Below, one piece after another: positions 10,820 through 23,580 of a stretch of 64,000 bases of DNA. Positions within the stretch are counted from its first letter, which is position 1. Each line of letters begins with the position of its first letter. The DNA comes from Carallia brachiata. Lineage: Eukaryota; Streptophyta; Magnoliopsida; Malpighiales; Rhizophoraceae. The stretch is from positions 2,972,797-3,036,796 of the forward strand of contig JADCRB010000068.1 of the NCBI GenBank assembly GCA_021464245.1, given 5' to 3'. Below the pieces are notes generated by a model. That model worked only from the letters and a program-made list of their open reading frames with translations, was not told the origin of the DNA and did no database searches. Position numbers and translations under genes: made by a program.

Positions 10820-13800
10820 CTGAAAGCAGATGTCAAAGAAAGTAGGTTATTCAATTAAAATTTGACCATATAAACTGTAATTGTATATAAGATGTCACGC
10901 TGACCAAGTTTAAAATGTTCTCAAATTCTAAAATTGACCGCAAAGGAGACACTAAAATAGGTTTCAGTCTAATGAAAATGGTCAAGGCTACCAATTTAGG
11001 GATAAAAAAAAAAAACAGCAAAGTTGAAAGAACTTTGGCTTTGCCACAGCCATCAAGCTAAAAAGATAATATAATTGATATATGGATCCCACTATCGGAT
11101 TAAATTATTCATTCTGACAAGTCCCGTGAGGCCAAAAGGTCATTGGCGGAGTCTCGCATGATAATCATCCAAGATGTGACATTTCACTAACGTTAAAATT
11201 CATTGGCTATCACAGATGACAGACCCCTGCGTCGTCAGCATTTTAATCATGCCGAAATGTTATAGAATTTTGGAACTTGGTATACGGTCAGACAACCCAT
11301 TCAGAAAGGAAAAGACAAGATCTTGTAGAAGTTTGAAATCCACAAGATGAGGACACATTAAATATTCACAAAACTTGACCAATAGCTTCAAAGTTCAGAA
11401 AAGTAGCTTTCTTTATTTAAAAAGCAGAAACAAAAATCCCCTATACAGCTTTTTTTTTTTTTGACCAATATACAGCTTTTGATTTTGGGGCAATAAGGTC
11501 CTCTTCTCTGGCCAGCCCAAAGCCGTCCTACTAAAGAAGACATCGTAGACTTTGGTGGGTCAGAACTAGGCCGACATGTACTTGTCTAAACAAAATTATC
11601 AAAAGGGTTGCAACGTCACAAAGCCTTGCGTGCTTTGCTCCCATTCATCTGTCTGTTTCAACTTTCAATGGGCTACCGACACGTACGTTGTTCTTTAAAT
11701 GTTAAATTATAATCGCAACTTATTAATTAATAACTAGTTAAAGCAAAAGCATCCTTTCTTCTAGAGTATCAACGGCCGATAAAATGTATTGTTGAATTGC
11801 TCGAGAGGGTCCAGCGCACGCGCACTGCGACTCCAAGCCAACGAGGTCTGAGAAGAATTATATCTATTGTTGAATTATATCTATTCACTATTAGAGATAA
11901 AAAAAACAAAAGATAATGAGTGTTTAATTAATTTTTTTTAGATTTACTGTTGCTGATAATTTCGTCAAAAAGGCTGTTAATAGAAAAAGCTAAATGGGAT
12001 TACTTTTCTTTTGATGTGCAGCCGGTAATAATATAATTACAAAATTAGCCCTTTATCTGACCAAATCCATTGCACAAACAATATATCCATTGGTTCATGT
12101 AGTTATTATCGAAAATGTCTCTTGTACAAATATACTGTCCATTGGTTCATAGAAACTATGAAAAAACAAAGCGTACGATGCATTTCACTAAAAAAAAAAA
12201 CAAAGTGTACGGTGCATGCCGACAAAGTTTTGGTACGAAAATAAAAAATATATTTTAAACTTATTACTAGATATAATAATATTATTTTGTCTACTATACC
12301 AGTCTTTAATTTTTTATACATTTATGGTACATACATGCATATTTCTTTTTGTTTTTTTTTCAAATTTTTTGTCATAGTTATTGACTTTCTTTTTTCTACA
12401 ATAAATAAAAATTTAAAAATAAATTGATTAATTTAAATTTTCAATTTTTAGGCAATTTTGTGAGAAAAAATAAACATTTTTAAGAAAAAGAATTAAAATT
12501 CAACAATACTTTAAAATAAAATTTTGCTTTTCTACTATGATCACATTTTATTTAATTTTTTTATAAACTTTTGTTGATCTTAAGTCACACATTTAATAAA
12601 TTTTTATATAAAAAAAGAATATCTAAAATAACTATTTTATTATTAATCAGTAATAATTTGTATTAACTTTATTAAACACTATACTTATCGATAACAGTAA
12701 TTAGTATCGACAATTAGTAACTTAAAAACACTTTAGGCACAAATTATCACAAAGTAACCTGTAACAATAACATACAATTTCAGTTTGTACCCAGACACAG
12801 AAACTAAGAAGCCACGGCTCAACCAAACCCAACTTGCCTACGCCTCAAAATCTAACCAAGAACATGCATCCAGTCGCCTAATGTCTAGCCTAAATCTTTG
12901 AACGGATCTAAAATTTTATTTGATGTTTATTATAACAAAAAAACCTTTATAACAACGCATATTTAGATACGTAGTATACACATAGTTACATGTACTGTTA
13001 GAATATGAAAATATTGAATTTAAATAAAAAAATTAAATAAATTATTAAATATTATTAAATAAATTATATATTTTATACATGTTTTAATGTATTTAGGTAG
13101 TAAACTCGAAACAATTAACTTATAGTCATGCGGTCTGTGTTGATAAGTTCTCAGGCGACAAAAAATCATTCCTCACCTCAAAAGATGGGGTTCAGTTCTT
13201 GTTAAGAAAAAAAAAACCAAAAAATTTTTTTTTTAAAAAAAAGGGTTGAATTTACAAGGTAACAATAGCTTAGTAAAAGACGAAAACCGGCGCAGAGGGC
13301 ACTGCACCGACGGCGAACTAAGTTTGGTGCCAGTTTTTGCAAGATATAGCCGCCAACAAACAGCAAAAGCTGTCACGCTTTTAATGCAGTTGATAAGTAC
13401 GAGACAGAAAAGGTTACAAAAGGCAGGCGGCAAAGCTGACCGGCAATTGAAGAGAAACCCACAAAAGAGGCCGAAAAGATCCCATTAAAATTGCTTGGTA
13501 TTTAGCACTAAAAAACAAAATAATGTCCGGAAAATCGGACAGAACAGAAAACCCATTATCCAGGAAACTGTAGATAGGGTAAATTTCAAGAAAAAAAGAA
13601 ACAAAAACGGATGAATTCATAGATCCCACGATTTACCATAATTTGATAGATAAACAGAGACCTAAATTCTCAACAGAAAAAAGCTTTTCGTATGTGAACA
13701 AACAGGGAAGGACTTAAAAAAAACTGCAAATATATAATCAAAACTAGAAATAGAAGATGGATTCGAAGATGGAAACAGAAACAAAATTAATAACCATAAA

Positions 13801-13920
13801 CATCCCCGCATTCCAATTTCAAGAACCCAAGTTGTGGAATGAATTAAAAAGCACGAGAAAAACGAGTCTAAAAAATCCGACACAAATCAACAACGGAGAG
13901 AGAGAAGGAGAAACACTAAC
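10820..13920 (-). other. Probable 5'UTR intron of the RMA-like gene
   Basis: On the minus strand a good acceptor (GCTTTCAG, ending at 10820) lies 36 nt before the ATG. A donor-like CG|GTTAGTG is found at 13920/13919, downstream of a TATA box and a CT-rich leader. Plant RMA genes often have a leader intron. Nothing coding is seen inside: it is AT-rich, with homopolymer runs at 13208-13243. The pairing of these two sites is inferred. Confidence 0.5.
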
Positions 13921-14130
13921 CGAAAATCGAGGGGGTCTGGAAAATAAAACTGCTATGGCTCTGCGTGATTGGGAAGCTTCTCGAAGAATTGGAACTTCCT
14001 TCCTTTAAATTCCCCAAGCGAGAGACTGAAAGAGAGTGCGTTTCTGTGTATTTTAATGAAAGAAAGAAAGAAAGAAAGAAACTGAGACAGACGCAGAGCA
14101 GAAGCGAAAGAAAGACAGAAAGGAGATGTG
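13921..14130 (-). promoter_or_regulatory. Probable non-coding first exon (leader) of the RMA-like gene
   Basis: On the minus strand this stretch is CT-rich, including a (TTTC)n run opposite 14058-14081, as is typical of plant 5' leaders. It starts about 30 nt after the TATA box at 14157-14164 and ends at the donor site 13920/13919. Short ORFs in it are not conserved with anything I recognise. Confidence 0.45.
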
Positions 14131-14156
14131 AGAGAGCACTCGGCTTCAGTCCAGGG

Positions 14157-14164
14157 ATTATATA
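14157..14164 (-). promoter_or_regulatory. TATA box, minus strand
   Basis: The minus strand reads TGTGTATATAATCCCTGG, a strong TATA box at the right distance from the CT-rich leader. An (AAT)n microsatellite at about 14170-14193 lies just upstream. It is likely the promoter of the RMA-like gene. Confidence 0.5.
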
Positions 14165-14839
14165 CACAAAATAATAATAATAATAATAATAATTATAATA
14201 AGAGGAAAAGATGGAGAATTAATTTAATTTTTGTTTTTTTCTTATTTTTGGCTACTATGGGGTTTTTATACTTCTACTTATATTATGTACAAAATTTATT
14301 TATCTTAATATCAGAGAAATTATCTTTTTTTTTTTTTTGGTGTATAGCTGTATGAGTGGCTTTAACACCTTTATTGGACTCTGATAATATATTATTTTAA
14401 TAATTCAGCATAATGGTCTCTACTCATTATATGCAGGGAAGTAAAAAAAATTTTTCTATTAAATTTGCGGGTGTTACCATGACTTCTCCTTCCAATTAAA
14501 AAAAAATAGAAATTTTTTATTTCTTCTTTTGCATTCTAATCATAATATTTATTTCGATCTTGAATTAATTATAATATCTGAAATCTAATTAGTTTCAATA
14601 GTTATAATTAATAATATCCGAAACACGTCTGATCTGTTTAATTAATTATATCAATCTTTAAAATTGTCTCGATATCTTAACTGTCTGTGAGGCTATCTAT
14701 TTAGGTTTCTTATTTTAAGGTTGTACATACGTATAAAGCTTGTCATCTGCTCATGTGCTCTAGTTATATAATCTTGATGGCTACGCGTTCGACAAAGGAA
14801 TTTCTAAAAAGAATTGAAAAGGAATGAATTAGGATAGAA

Positions 14840-15294
14840 CAAGATTGTCCGTTATTAAATCGGAAATATTAACGGTTTAAAATTCAACCATTTGAATCGA
14901 TATTTAATAATATATATATTTATGAAAAGTAATTAAAAAAATAATATTTATAAATAATAATTAAATATTAATTTTTTTAGTTTTAATGATTAAATTGAAA
15001 GTTTTAATTAGTTTAGAACTAAATTGAAATTTTTAGTTAAAATTAGAGCTTAAATTATAATTTTAAATAACATTTGGGGTTAAATTATAATTTAATTTTT
15101 TTTGTTTGACTTGAACTGATCTAACCGGTCTGATTGTTTTACCGATTTTCATCAGTTTTGATCGATTTTTGACCGATTTTGACCAATCCGATCACCCCTT
15201 ATTTTTAGGTTCAGACCAGACTGGATCGGACCAAGGACCAGTCACCGGTCCAATTAATTGAACCGACTGACCCAATCCAATTTTGACAATACTG
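14840..15294. mobile_element. hAT-type MITE (455 bp)
   Basis: It is bounded by an 8-bp target duplication, GGATAGAA (14832-14839) and GGATAGAC (15295-15302), with one mismatch. The left end is CAAGATTGTC and the right end reads CAGTATTGTC on the other strand. The interior (repeated ACCGATTTTTGACC-like motifs at the right, AAATTATAATTT in the middle) is the same family and orientation as the element at 41144-41777. There is no coding capacity. Confidence 0.75.
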
Positions 15295-15302
15295 GGATAG
15301 AC

Positions 15303-17790
15303 AAGTCGTTTGTTTTCTGTCAAAGAAAAAAAGTCATTTGTTCTTTGCCTTTCTTTAATTCCATGATATATAGCTTCTATTTTGTTGTTTTTTGATGTGA
15401 TGTTTTCTTAACTTAGTTTAACCCGTTCAAACGTCTATTACGTCATTTGTATTTGCGATTTTTGATCGTTAATTACAATTATGTATTAAAAAGATTGACG
15501 ACGTGCAACCAATGATTATAACAATGCAAAGTGTATGCTCTTCTTTAAAATGCATAAATCCAACCGTCAATGTAATATTTACCTATATGTCTTGTAATGT
15601 TAGTTGATTTGGACACGTTTATGTTTAGTATTTAATTCAATAAAGCTTTTTATGAACCGTATACGCCCTCTAAAAAAAAAATTCACCCTTGTTTTTCTTC
15701 ATCTTGTAAATTATTAAAAACAAAATATTATTTGGAGAGAATTTTGCTGAATCCTGTTTTTTAATTAAGTCTTAAATCCTCTGGGTAACTCTTCTTGTTC
15801 CAGTAATTTTGTGAGCAGCCGTTGCCAAAAATAGAAATTTTGAGGCTAAACGCTTGTGATTATAAAGAAAGCTAGGCAGTAAAAACATGTAAAATTAATT
15901 CTTCCCCCGTACAGGTTCAGTATTTGTAAAATTAACTATATTTGTTTATAATAAAAGATATCCATATTTAAATGTGCATTCAAGAAACTAAAATAGTTGA
16001 CAATCACTATTTACTAAATATAGTTATACTTTAAATTTATTAAATTGAAAACTTGCATGTAATACAATGTTCAGCTATCACATCTAATCAGGAAACAAAT
16101 TAATCACCTAGCCAAATGAGGGGCCAAACACTACTATCAATTCACTCGCAATTCCAAATTTTCTACATTGTTTTTTTCTTTTTTTAATTAAGCCTATGTG
16201 CCAATGTTTGTGTATTAATTAGCTTGCGTGAGTTAATGGCCAACTAGGTTGATGGAGACAATATAACCGTGTTCACTTCTAGAATAATTGGAATAACCAT
16301 GTCTCTATCACTCCACGTGCTCATGTCTCGCCGTTGATTATGTTTTAAATTGTGTTTAATTTAATGGCTCCGTGGTTGCAATATAATGGCAAGCATATTT
16401 CCCAAAAAGAAAAAAAAAAAAACTTTGGATTTGCTCCAATATAGTCTTATCCACATAGTTTTGCTCAAAAACTTTGGAAAATTCATAATATGAAGTCTAT
16501 TTTTTTTTAATTAATTAGTTCTGATAAAAATTTAAATTCGATATAGTAAACTTTGAAACTACTCTACTCTAGCATCACCTATTATGCACCTGAAACCCTT
16601 TTATTTGTATGCCTATATTTCAATAATGCAACTGTTATATCAAAACATGTCAATTCAGGATGAGTAAGCCCCACAGTATTAAAGGTAAAAAATATTTTAG
16701 TCCATCGGTTAGGTTGTTTCCAGCTAGTGCCAACTTGGAAAATTAGTTTCATTATCTGCATCAGAAACCGCATCATGTATGGGTCAGTCTTGATTTCGTG
16801 TAAAACCTGGAAAGAACAAGCACAAATTTAGGACATGCACCAACACAACAAAAACAGCCACTAATGGTAATGTTCACTTGTATATCTTCTTGTATTCCGG
16901 AATTATATATGCAATCCGACTTTGATTTTTTGTACTCTTTTAATTCTCCACCCGAAAGGGAAACAGTTGTGTAATTAACTTTTGTTTGTGCTGTCTTATA
17001 TTAAGTCATGGCATCCGACTTGCAGGTTGGCCTCCATTGCACGTTTGTGACGTCCCGTGCTGTCGAGATCGATGCTTTTCGCTACATGTGGACATTTTCT
17101 TTTTCTTGTTTTTTTGGTGCAATTTTTCTGTTTTCCATTCATTGAACTTTTCACTATGTTTGGATGTTTTAGCATACTCCAAGTTCTGTATAATTTGTTA
17201 TTCTTTTTTTTTTTAAAGGAAAATGGTATCCCAGTATTACACATGATTTTCACATTATAGGTTTGATAACGGATATAAGTAGTTTTAACCTTATTTTCAT
17301 TTGTTTTCTTTTTCATATTTATCTATTAAAAGTTTATTCGAGTGTGTGTCTCTCAAACTATTTCTCATATTCAATACGAATCATTTTCTCATCTATTATT
17401 CTAATAATAGTTATTTCTCATATTCAATACAATTATTTTTCTCTTTATTGAATTAAAATCTTAGATTTAATTAAGAGGTTCAAGTTCGAAATTACATAAA
17501 AAAAAATGTAGTATTTGTCATAAATTTTGCCAATGAGTGAATGCTAACATGATTCGACATTTCATGATTAGCTTCCACAAGCTCGCCGTTTTTTTTTTTA
17601 CTTGGAATGTTCAAGCGGCTAAGATCAAGCTACAGTAGTAAAAGAAAGAAAAAAACTATAATCTATTAGATCGTTTGAAGTTTGAACGAACGTACACGCA
17701 ATGTTGATCCCAAATAGGCATTGCAGCTCCGAAAAAATATGTCGAATGTTTTATATCAAGCTGTAGATATATCATAGTCTAATCATCTGA
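15303..17790. other. AT-rich spacer, no gene seen
   Basis: No ORF has family features. Homopolymer runs and low-complexity AT sequence dominate. I see no RNA gene. Confidence 0.5.
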
Positions 17791-17794
17791 AGTG

Positions 17795-18100
17795 ATAGTC
17801 TGTTTGGTTAATTGGCATATTTCTCTCACTTATGACTTGAGTTTGAATCTCGCAAGTTGTGCCTGAGACTTGTCTCCTAGAAGAAGCCCAGTAATATCTG
17901 ATGCGGGTGCCTTAGTTTACGATTTGCAACACTTGGTCAGTTTGAAAAGTACGAGCGATCCCAACAATATTCGGGAGGTGGATTCCCTCTTATGGTAGAG
18001 TTGAATGAGTATAAAACTGATAACTTTCGGTCTAACCTGTAAATCTTATGACGACACACCCACGACAGAATTTTATTCATTTGGTCAAAAAAAAAAAAAA
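17795..18100 (+). mobile_element. tRNA-derived SINE-like element with poly(A) tail
   Basis: TGGTTAATTGGC (about 17805-17815) resembles a pol III A box and GAGTTTGAATCTCGC (about 17839-17853) a B box. About 240 nt further on the segment ends in a run of 14 A at 18087-18100. Length, box spacing and tail fit a plant SINE. The target duplication is not clear. Confidence 0.5.
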
Positions 18101-21100
18101 CGTAGTCAATCATTTCTATCAAAAAGAAATAAAAAAAAAACGTTGTCCACCTAATTATTCAGATATATTTTATGGCAACAATAGAAGAATGAGCCGGCCT
18201 GGATGTTGATAAGACATACCAAACTTGAACGTGATTTGGGATTTTCAATAGAAAAATAAAACAAAATTTTAATTAGTTATAAACATTATATATATGATGC
18301 ACCGGCACCATTACTAGGAAATTCATTAATATTGGAAAATTTTTCCCAGAATATATGTGAGAAATCATGACTACCATTGCAGATTTTGACATGTTACGAG
18401 CAATATGATAAGTGCATACGCATTTGGCATGACAAGGGAAATTAATAGAGATATAAGTGCCCACATTTCATGGAATAGAATGACATTGAAAAGGTCCCTA
18501 GCTACAATCTCACTAGAAAATTGTGCTAGAACATTTTACACGGTAAATTTAGTTACTATATTAAATTTATGAAAGAGTAATTCATAATATCTAATAAAAA
18601 TTATTGCTACATAATAATTCTATGAGACTGGATGTACGAATACTTTCATCATTTTTTTTTTCGAGAATTGGAATCTATGACTTGCAGCCACGATACGAAT
18701 GAAACCACTGATTATTATTTTCCGCGCCATGTCGATCATTTTCGCTGGTCGGCAACTTTCTGCATCTTCGCCGGCCCACTAGGGAATGTGGTCCTCTACC
18801 TAACAACTACCGATATAATAATACAATATTTCACATCAATGTTCAACCGCTCCACCGGGGCACGGATGCAATTTTGACAATTAACAATCACAAGCTAATT
18901 AGACCGCCCCCACCCCCCCCCCCCCCACCAAAAAAAAAAAATCACAAGCTAAATTAATTAAAGAAAAAATGACGAATGCTTCCACACCTTGCTTGTAGTG
19001 GTAAAAAATAAGAGGAGGGATAGTTTGGGTGAAAAGTAAAAAAAAAAAAAAAAAAGTATTATAGCACATGTTATTTTTTTAATTGTTACCTTTACTCTAT
19101 GTATGCATTACCCTTTTACTAAATACAAAGAGGATGAAAAAAAATTTTCAACTCCAATTTTACTCTTCCGCCTCACGCTTCCCCGGGGCCAAGATACGAT
19201 ACTTGACTCTGTTTATTGGAAATGACCAATTCAGCTTGGCTATTTCCTGAGGTAACTACCGTCAGCATTAGTATTTGTTTGGTGATCAGATAAGTTTCTT
19301 CTTGGTTTTGACCCTTTGCAAAAGGAATTTATATGGAGAGTGCAATATTGGGTATGATAATATCAAAATCAGAAAGTCGTCCACCCAAGTCCAATAATTT
19401 TGGAGTAACGGGTCCGTGAGATGATTAAATAAAGATGTAAATGATAAAATAACTATTTTAGTATATGTATTATAACAAGTATACTTAATAGTACCTCTTT
19501 TTTTCACTTAAAAAAAGTTGTTAAGGTGGCTGGCAACTGTGGGCAGTTAGTGATTATTTTTTGCGTAACATGGTGATCAAATTTAGAGTCAATCAGATTA
19601 TGTTTGTTCCCATTTAGCTCTGTTAGGATGTTTTAGCTCCAATTTTCCAAGGGTCCGTGAGCATCGAAACGGAAGTGGTCCATTGTGGTTCATTTCCTTG
19701 GGATGTGATGCCATCATCTAAACCTCAAAAAAAAAAAAAAAAAAAAGGGTTGAGATTCAATTGAATTTTGAGAGACATTATACAAAAACATGAGTTATTT
19801 ATTTTAGCAGATGAAAAAATTAATTAGTTTGAATCAGCAAGCTAACTTCAACTACATCCATAAATGATAAACCCTTCTGGAACAGAAGCAGAAAATTGCC
19901 GTTTTTAGTAGAATTTGACAAGTGAAGGGCCTTGGGCCGTCGCATTCAAAGGCCGTCGTATGCCATTCAACTTCAATACGACAGTCATATGCACAAAGAT
20001 TGGAATTTGGGTGGGGTTGGGAGTTTAAGGGGGGCCTCAATCATCTGCCCAGACCGAGAGCACAACTCGGTTTGAGTAACCAAACCCAGATTAAACAGGA
20101 AGCCATTGACGTTGATGTTGATATCTTGATAAGAAAAAAATTCAGTGCACTCGGTACATTAAAAGAAAATGAAAAAATTTGTTCTAAAAAAAATATTTTT
20201 TAAAATGAGTACTGAGGAAGAAGAGGGAAATAATAATAACCATATGAATTAGGTTAATTTTTAATAAATAATTAATTTTTTTTAAAAAAATTAAACTTTG
20301 AATATATTTATTGTTACTTTAAATATACTTAATATTACTCTAAGCATTGATTTAAAAAAATTCAAAAAAAATTTACTAAAATTTTTTTCTATTATTTATA
20401 ATTACTCTATAACTATTTTTTATATCTTTCTAATTTTTTTCTTTTAAAATTTAGAATTTTGAGGTATAAAATATGGGATTTTGATTTTGAGATCTAAAAT
20501 AACACTTAATCAAATTTAAAATTTAGTTTTAAAAAAAAATAATGAAATATGATATTTTAACCTTCAGGGCAGCTTGGTGTACAGCGGTGGGTACATTGAA
20601 CCGCGCTCTTATGATAATAAGTTGCCCTATCGATTTTCCCTTTTTTTTTTGTTTGTTTGTTTTGTCTCTTGAAGCTATTAGAACAGCAATAAAAGATGAA
20701 AAAATTATATGAATGAAATCTAGAATTCAAATTTTATACCTTATAATTGACAATCACTATTCTCATCTATTTAAGTTATGCATAATCTACTTGCCCAATC
20801 CATCTACATCTGTTGTGCTCGGAAAAATAGATTAGTAATGGGACCAATACCAAGCCCATCAGCTTCATCTTTAACCAACTGTTCTATTCACCAATTAAAA
20901 ACGCACAACCCCAGGATGTAAAGGCTTCATCTTTAACCAAATGTAAAGGCCAACGCCTACCACAGGATCCAAAAAAAAAAAAGACACAAACGCACAACCC
21001 TTGGGGAAAAAGGGCCCCTCAAACCCACAATGCTCTCGTCCAGTAGGCCCTTCACAATGGAAATCCGCTCTTCCTTTTCACCTTGTTTTTGGGTCGAAGA

Positions 21101-22263
21101 GTAGGCTTAGAGCCCAAAAGGAAAGCAAAACATAAAAGCTAGAAACAAGACCAACGGGGCCATTGCACCCCAACCATGTCCTGGTGAAGAATCGGAGCAG
21201 CAACTCGAGGAGGGTCCACCATCAAATGAAAAGCCCCATGGAAGAGAGAATGCCAAGTTAGCCATCCACCAAAGCCCTCATGGTATCCTCACCCACTAGC
21301 CCCCACGGTCACAGTTTTGAATTCCGCTTGTCGTTCTCCTGCAAGAAAGCTCCAGATGGAGTAAGCCGGTGATGGGTCGATTAACATTGCAAGAATGGCC
21401 CATCGGGTTTTGACTTTTGGGCCATTGGTCCTTTGGGTCCCAAAATTCCACTGCCAGCAATAGTTGTAATGGTTTCAAACAATATCCTATCAATCAACCT
21501 GAGTTGAGTTGGCTTAGTTAGTGCTTAATTGATTTTACCATAATTTTATTTGTAATATTAAGAGTTTGTAATTTAGTGAAGAGAGATGTTGAACGAGACT
21601 TTAATTTTTTGATATAATTATATAAAAGATTATTATTAAAATATTCTTAATTTCGAAATAATTGTCCACTCAATTATTAAAATTTAGAAGATAAAAACAT
21701 CTAATATTCAAAAAGATTAAAAAAATCCAAAAAAAAGGGAAAAAAAAGTGCTTATTTTGTGGTGGGGTTATTGGGCCTGAAGTGATTGATCAAATTCACC
21801 TAAATCTCATCGGCCTGGTGATCAATTTTCTTATGAAAATTATTAGTTGTTATCTAGAAGCAGGCACTGAGGCACATGATGCAAGCGAAGCACGTCTTGA
21901 GAAGCAAAACCTAACTGGCTGACGAGATTAACAGCTTTACGTTACGCGCTCTTCTGCCTTAAGCCTCCACCATTGATGCAACAATTTACTTTCCTTCACT
22001 TTCCCACTTTCTATCTCTCGCTTTCTTGCTCTGCTTGCCAGAATTAGGAAAAACCAAATCCAGATGCCAAGAAATAATTTATGGTCTAAAATAAAATGGA
22101 ACGTTTTTTGAAACAAAACGGAATAATAATGAGGCCGACTGCTTGGTTCTCTTGAGGGGTGGAGATCAACTTAGATCTCCTTAACGAAAAGAAGAAAAAA
22201 AAGCAAAACTGAAAAAAAAAATATAATTTTTTTTGGAGGACAAAATTAAAGGGAAAGAGAGAT
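18101..22263. other. Spacer upstream of the LORELEI-like gene
   Basis: Mostly AT-rich, without convincing genes. 20840-21010 contains a local duplication (GGCTTCATCTTTAACCAA and CGCACAACCC each occur twice). 20990-21490 is richer in GC but has no ORF I recognise. The last few hundred bases should include the promoter of the gene starting at 22264. Confidence 0.5.
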
Positions 22264-22373
22264 ATGGGTGATAATAATAATTCATTGTTTTATCTTTTAT
22301 GCTTTTTTCTTATGAGTGGAGTTGCCTTTTCTTCCTCATTCATTTCCTGTAAGAATCCTTTTCATTGTTTTCC

Positions 22374-22404
<31 letters not shown>

Positions 22405-23443
22405 CCAATCTAATTTCTATATCTTACCCATTCTCTCATTCGGATTCGTTTTTTCTTTCCTTTTTTTTTTTTTGAATTCTTTATATGATTTAATGAAACA
22501 CACAGATCATGCACCTGAAGATCATGGAAAATCTGGCCGTAGCCTTCTCCAGTTGAAGAAAAGTAGGCATCTTTTCCCCTTTTATTCCATCGTTTCTTTT
22601 CTTCTTCTTTTTCTTTTTTTTTTTCTTTTGCAATAATTTTTCTAACTGTTAATAATAATTCTATTATCTGGATGCATTAGAATGTTTCAATTATATATCA
22701 TAGGGTCAGCCCCCCTCATTTGGTGTTGAATACGGGCACATTGGCACAAGAAAAAGAATGGTCTTTGTGAATTGGTCTGGAACAGAATCAATAAATAGCT
22801 GTCCTTTGAATTCAGGTTTTTTTTTTTTTTTGAAATTCATTAAATCATTTTATATAGGAAGGGAACATTGAAGAATTCTTCGTTGACGTTGCATAATACA
22901 CTGAATTTGAAAACATTAACGAGGTAGATCTTTGACTCAAGCCCATCAATTCATTAATACATCTTGGAAATGTTTGCTGATTCTAAGGTTGATTAAAGGA
23001 AAGTGATTCGCTTTGCAAATTTTCTGGCTAACATGTCTATGCATTTGTTTGATGGGAAATTAAATTTTGTTTCATCTTTCTCATGACTATTTGCAGCCTG
23101 CAATGTGAGCTTTGAGACCATGGACTACAGCATCATCACAAACAAGTGCAAAGGACCCACGTACCCTGTGGAGCAATGTTGCACAGCTCTAAAGGAATTT
23201 GCTTGCCCTTTAAGGGATGCCATAAACGACATGGAAAGCGACTGCGCTTCCACCATGTTCAGCTACATAAACCTCTATGGCAAATACCCACCTGGCCTGT
23301 TTGCCAACGAGTGCAAAGAAGGCAAAAATGGTCTTGATTGCGAGCATTTGGAGAAGAAGCAGTCTAGTAGTGGAATTGACATCGCAAATACTCCCTCATC
23401 ATTGCTAATGCTTGCAACCACAACTCTTTTGTTATTCTTCTAA
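22264..23443 (+). CDS. LLG: LORELEI-like GPI-anchored protein
   Basis: Three exons, 22264-22348, 22506-22562 and 23097-23443, give 162 aa; both introns are in phase 1. Residues 1-24 form a signal peptide (hydrophobic core LFYLLCFFLMSGVAF) and exon 1 ends SSFIS. Exon 2 carries the variable linker (GRSLLQLKK). Exon 3 holds the cysteine domain with eight Cys, the paired CC, and the family signature LYGKYPPGLFANEC. The tail ends in SSSGIDIANTPSS plus a hydrophobic stretch (LLMLATTTLLLFF), the signal for GPI attachment. LLG proteins chaperone and co-receive RALF peptides with FERONIA/ANXUR-type kinases at the plasma membrane, in growth, immunity and pollen tubes. Intron 1 has a (TTC)n run at about 22377-22397. 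Length and exon plan match the family (about 165 aa). Which LLG paralogue it is cannot be decided from sequence alone, though synteny points to LLG2/LLG3. Confidence 0.95.
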
Positions 23444-23545
23444 ATTTTCTAGATTAATTGGAATTGGTGACAGCAACTCCTATATGTCCTGAAAATATCT
23501 TTTGACACCAGTTCATATCTGTCAAAGCCATTGCATGAATTGGAC

Positions 23546-23580
<35 letters not shown>

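Noticed and set aside
13246..13488. Plus-strand ORF of 80 aa (MNLQGNNSLVKDENRRRG)
   Set aside because: Lies in the proposed leader intron of the RMA gene, unknown sequence, no promoter or neighbouring exon.
13916..14167. Minus-strand ORF of 83 aa rich in Leu/Ser
   Set aside because: Coincides with the CT-rich leader; the Leu/Phe/Ser runs come from (TTTC)n sequence.
18632..18877. Plus-strand ORF of 81 aa
   Set aside because: No motif, no splice context, AT-rich surroundings; likely chance.
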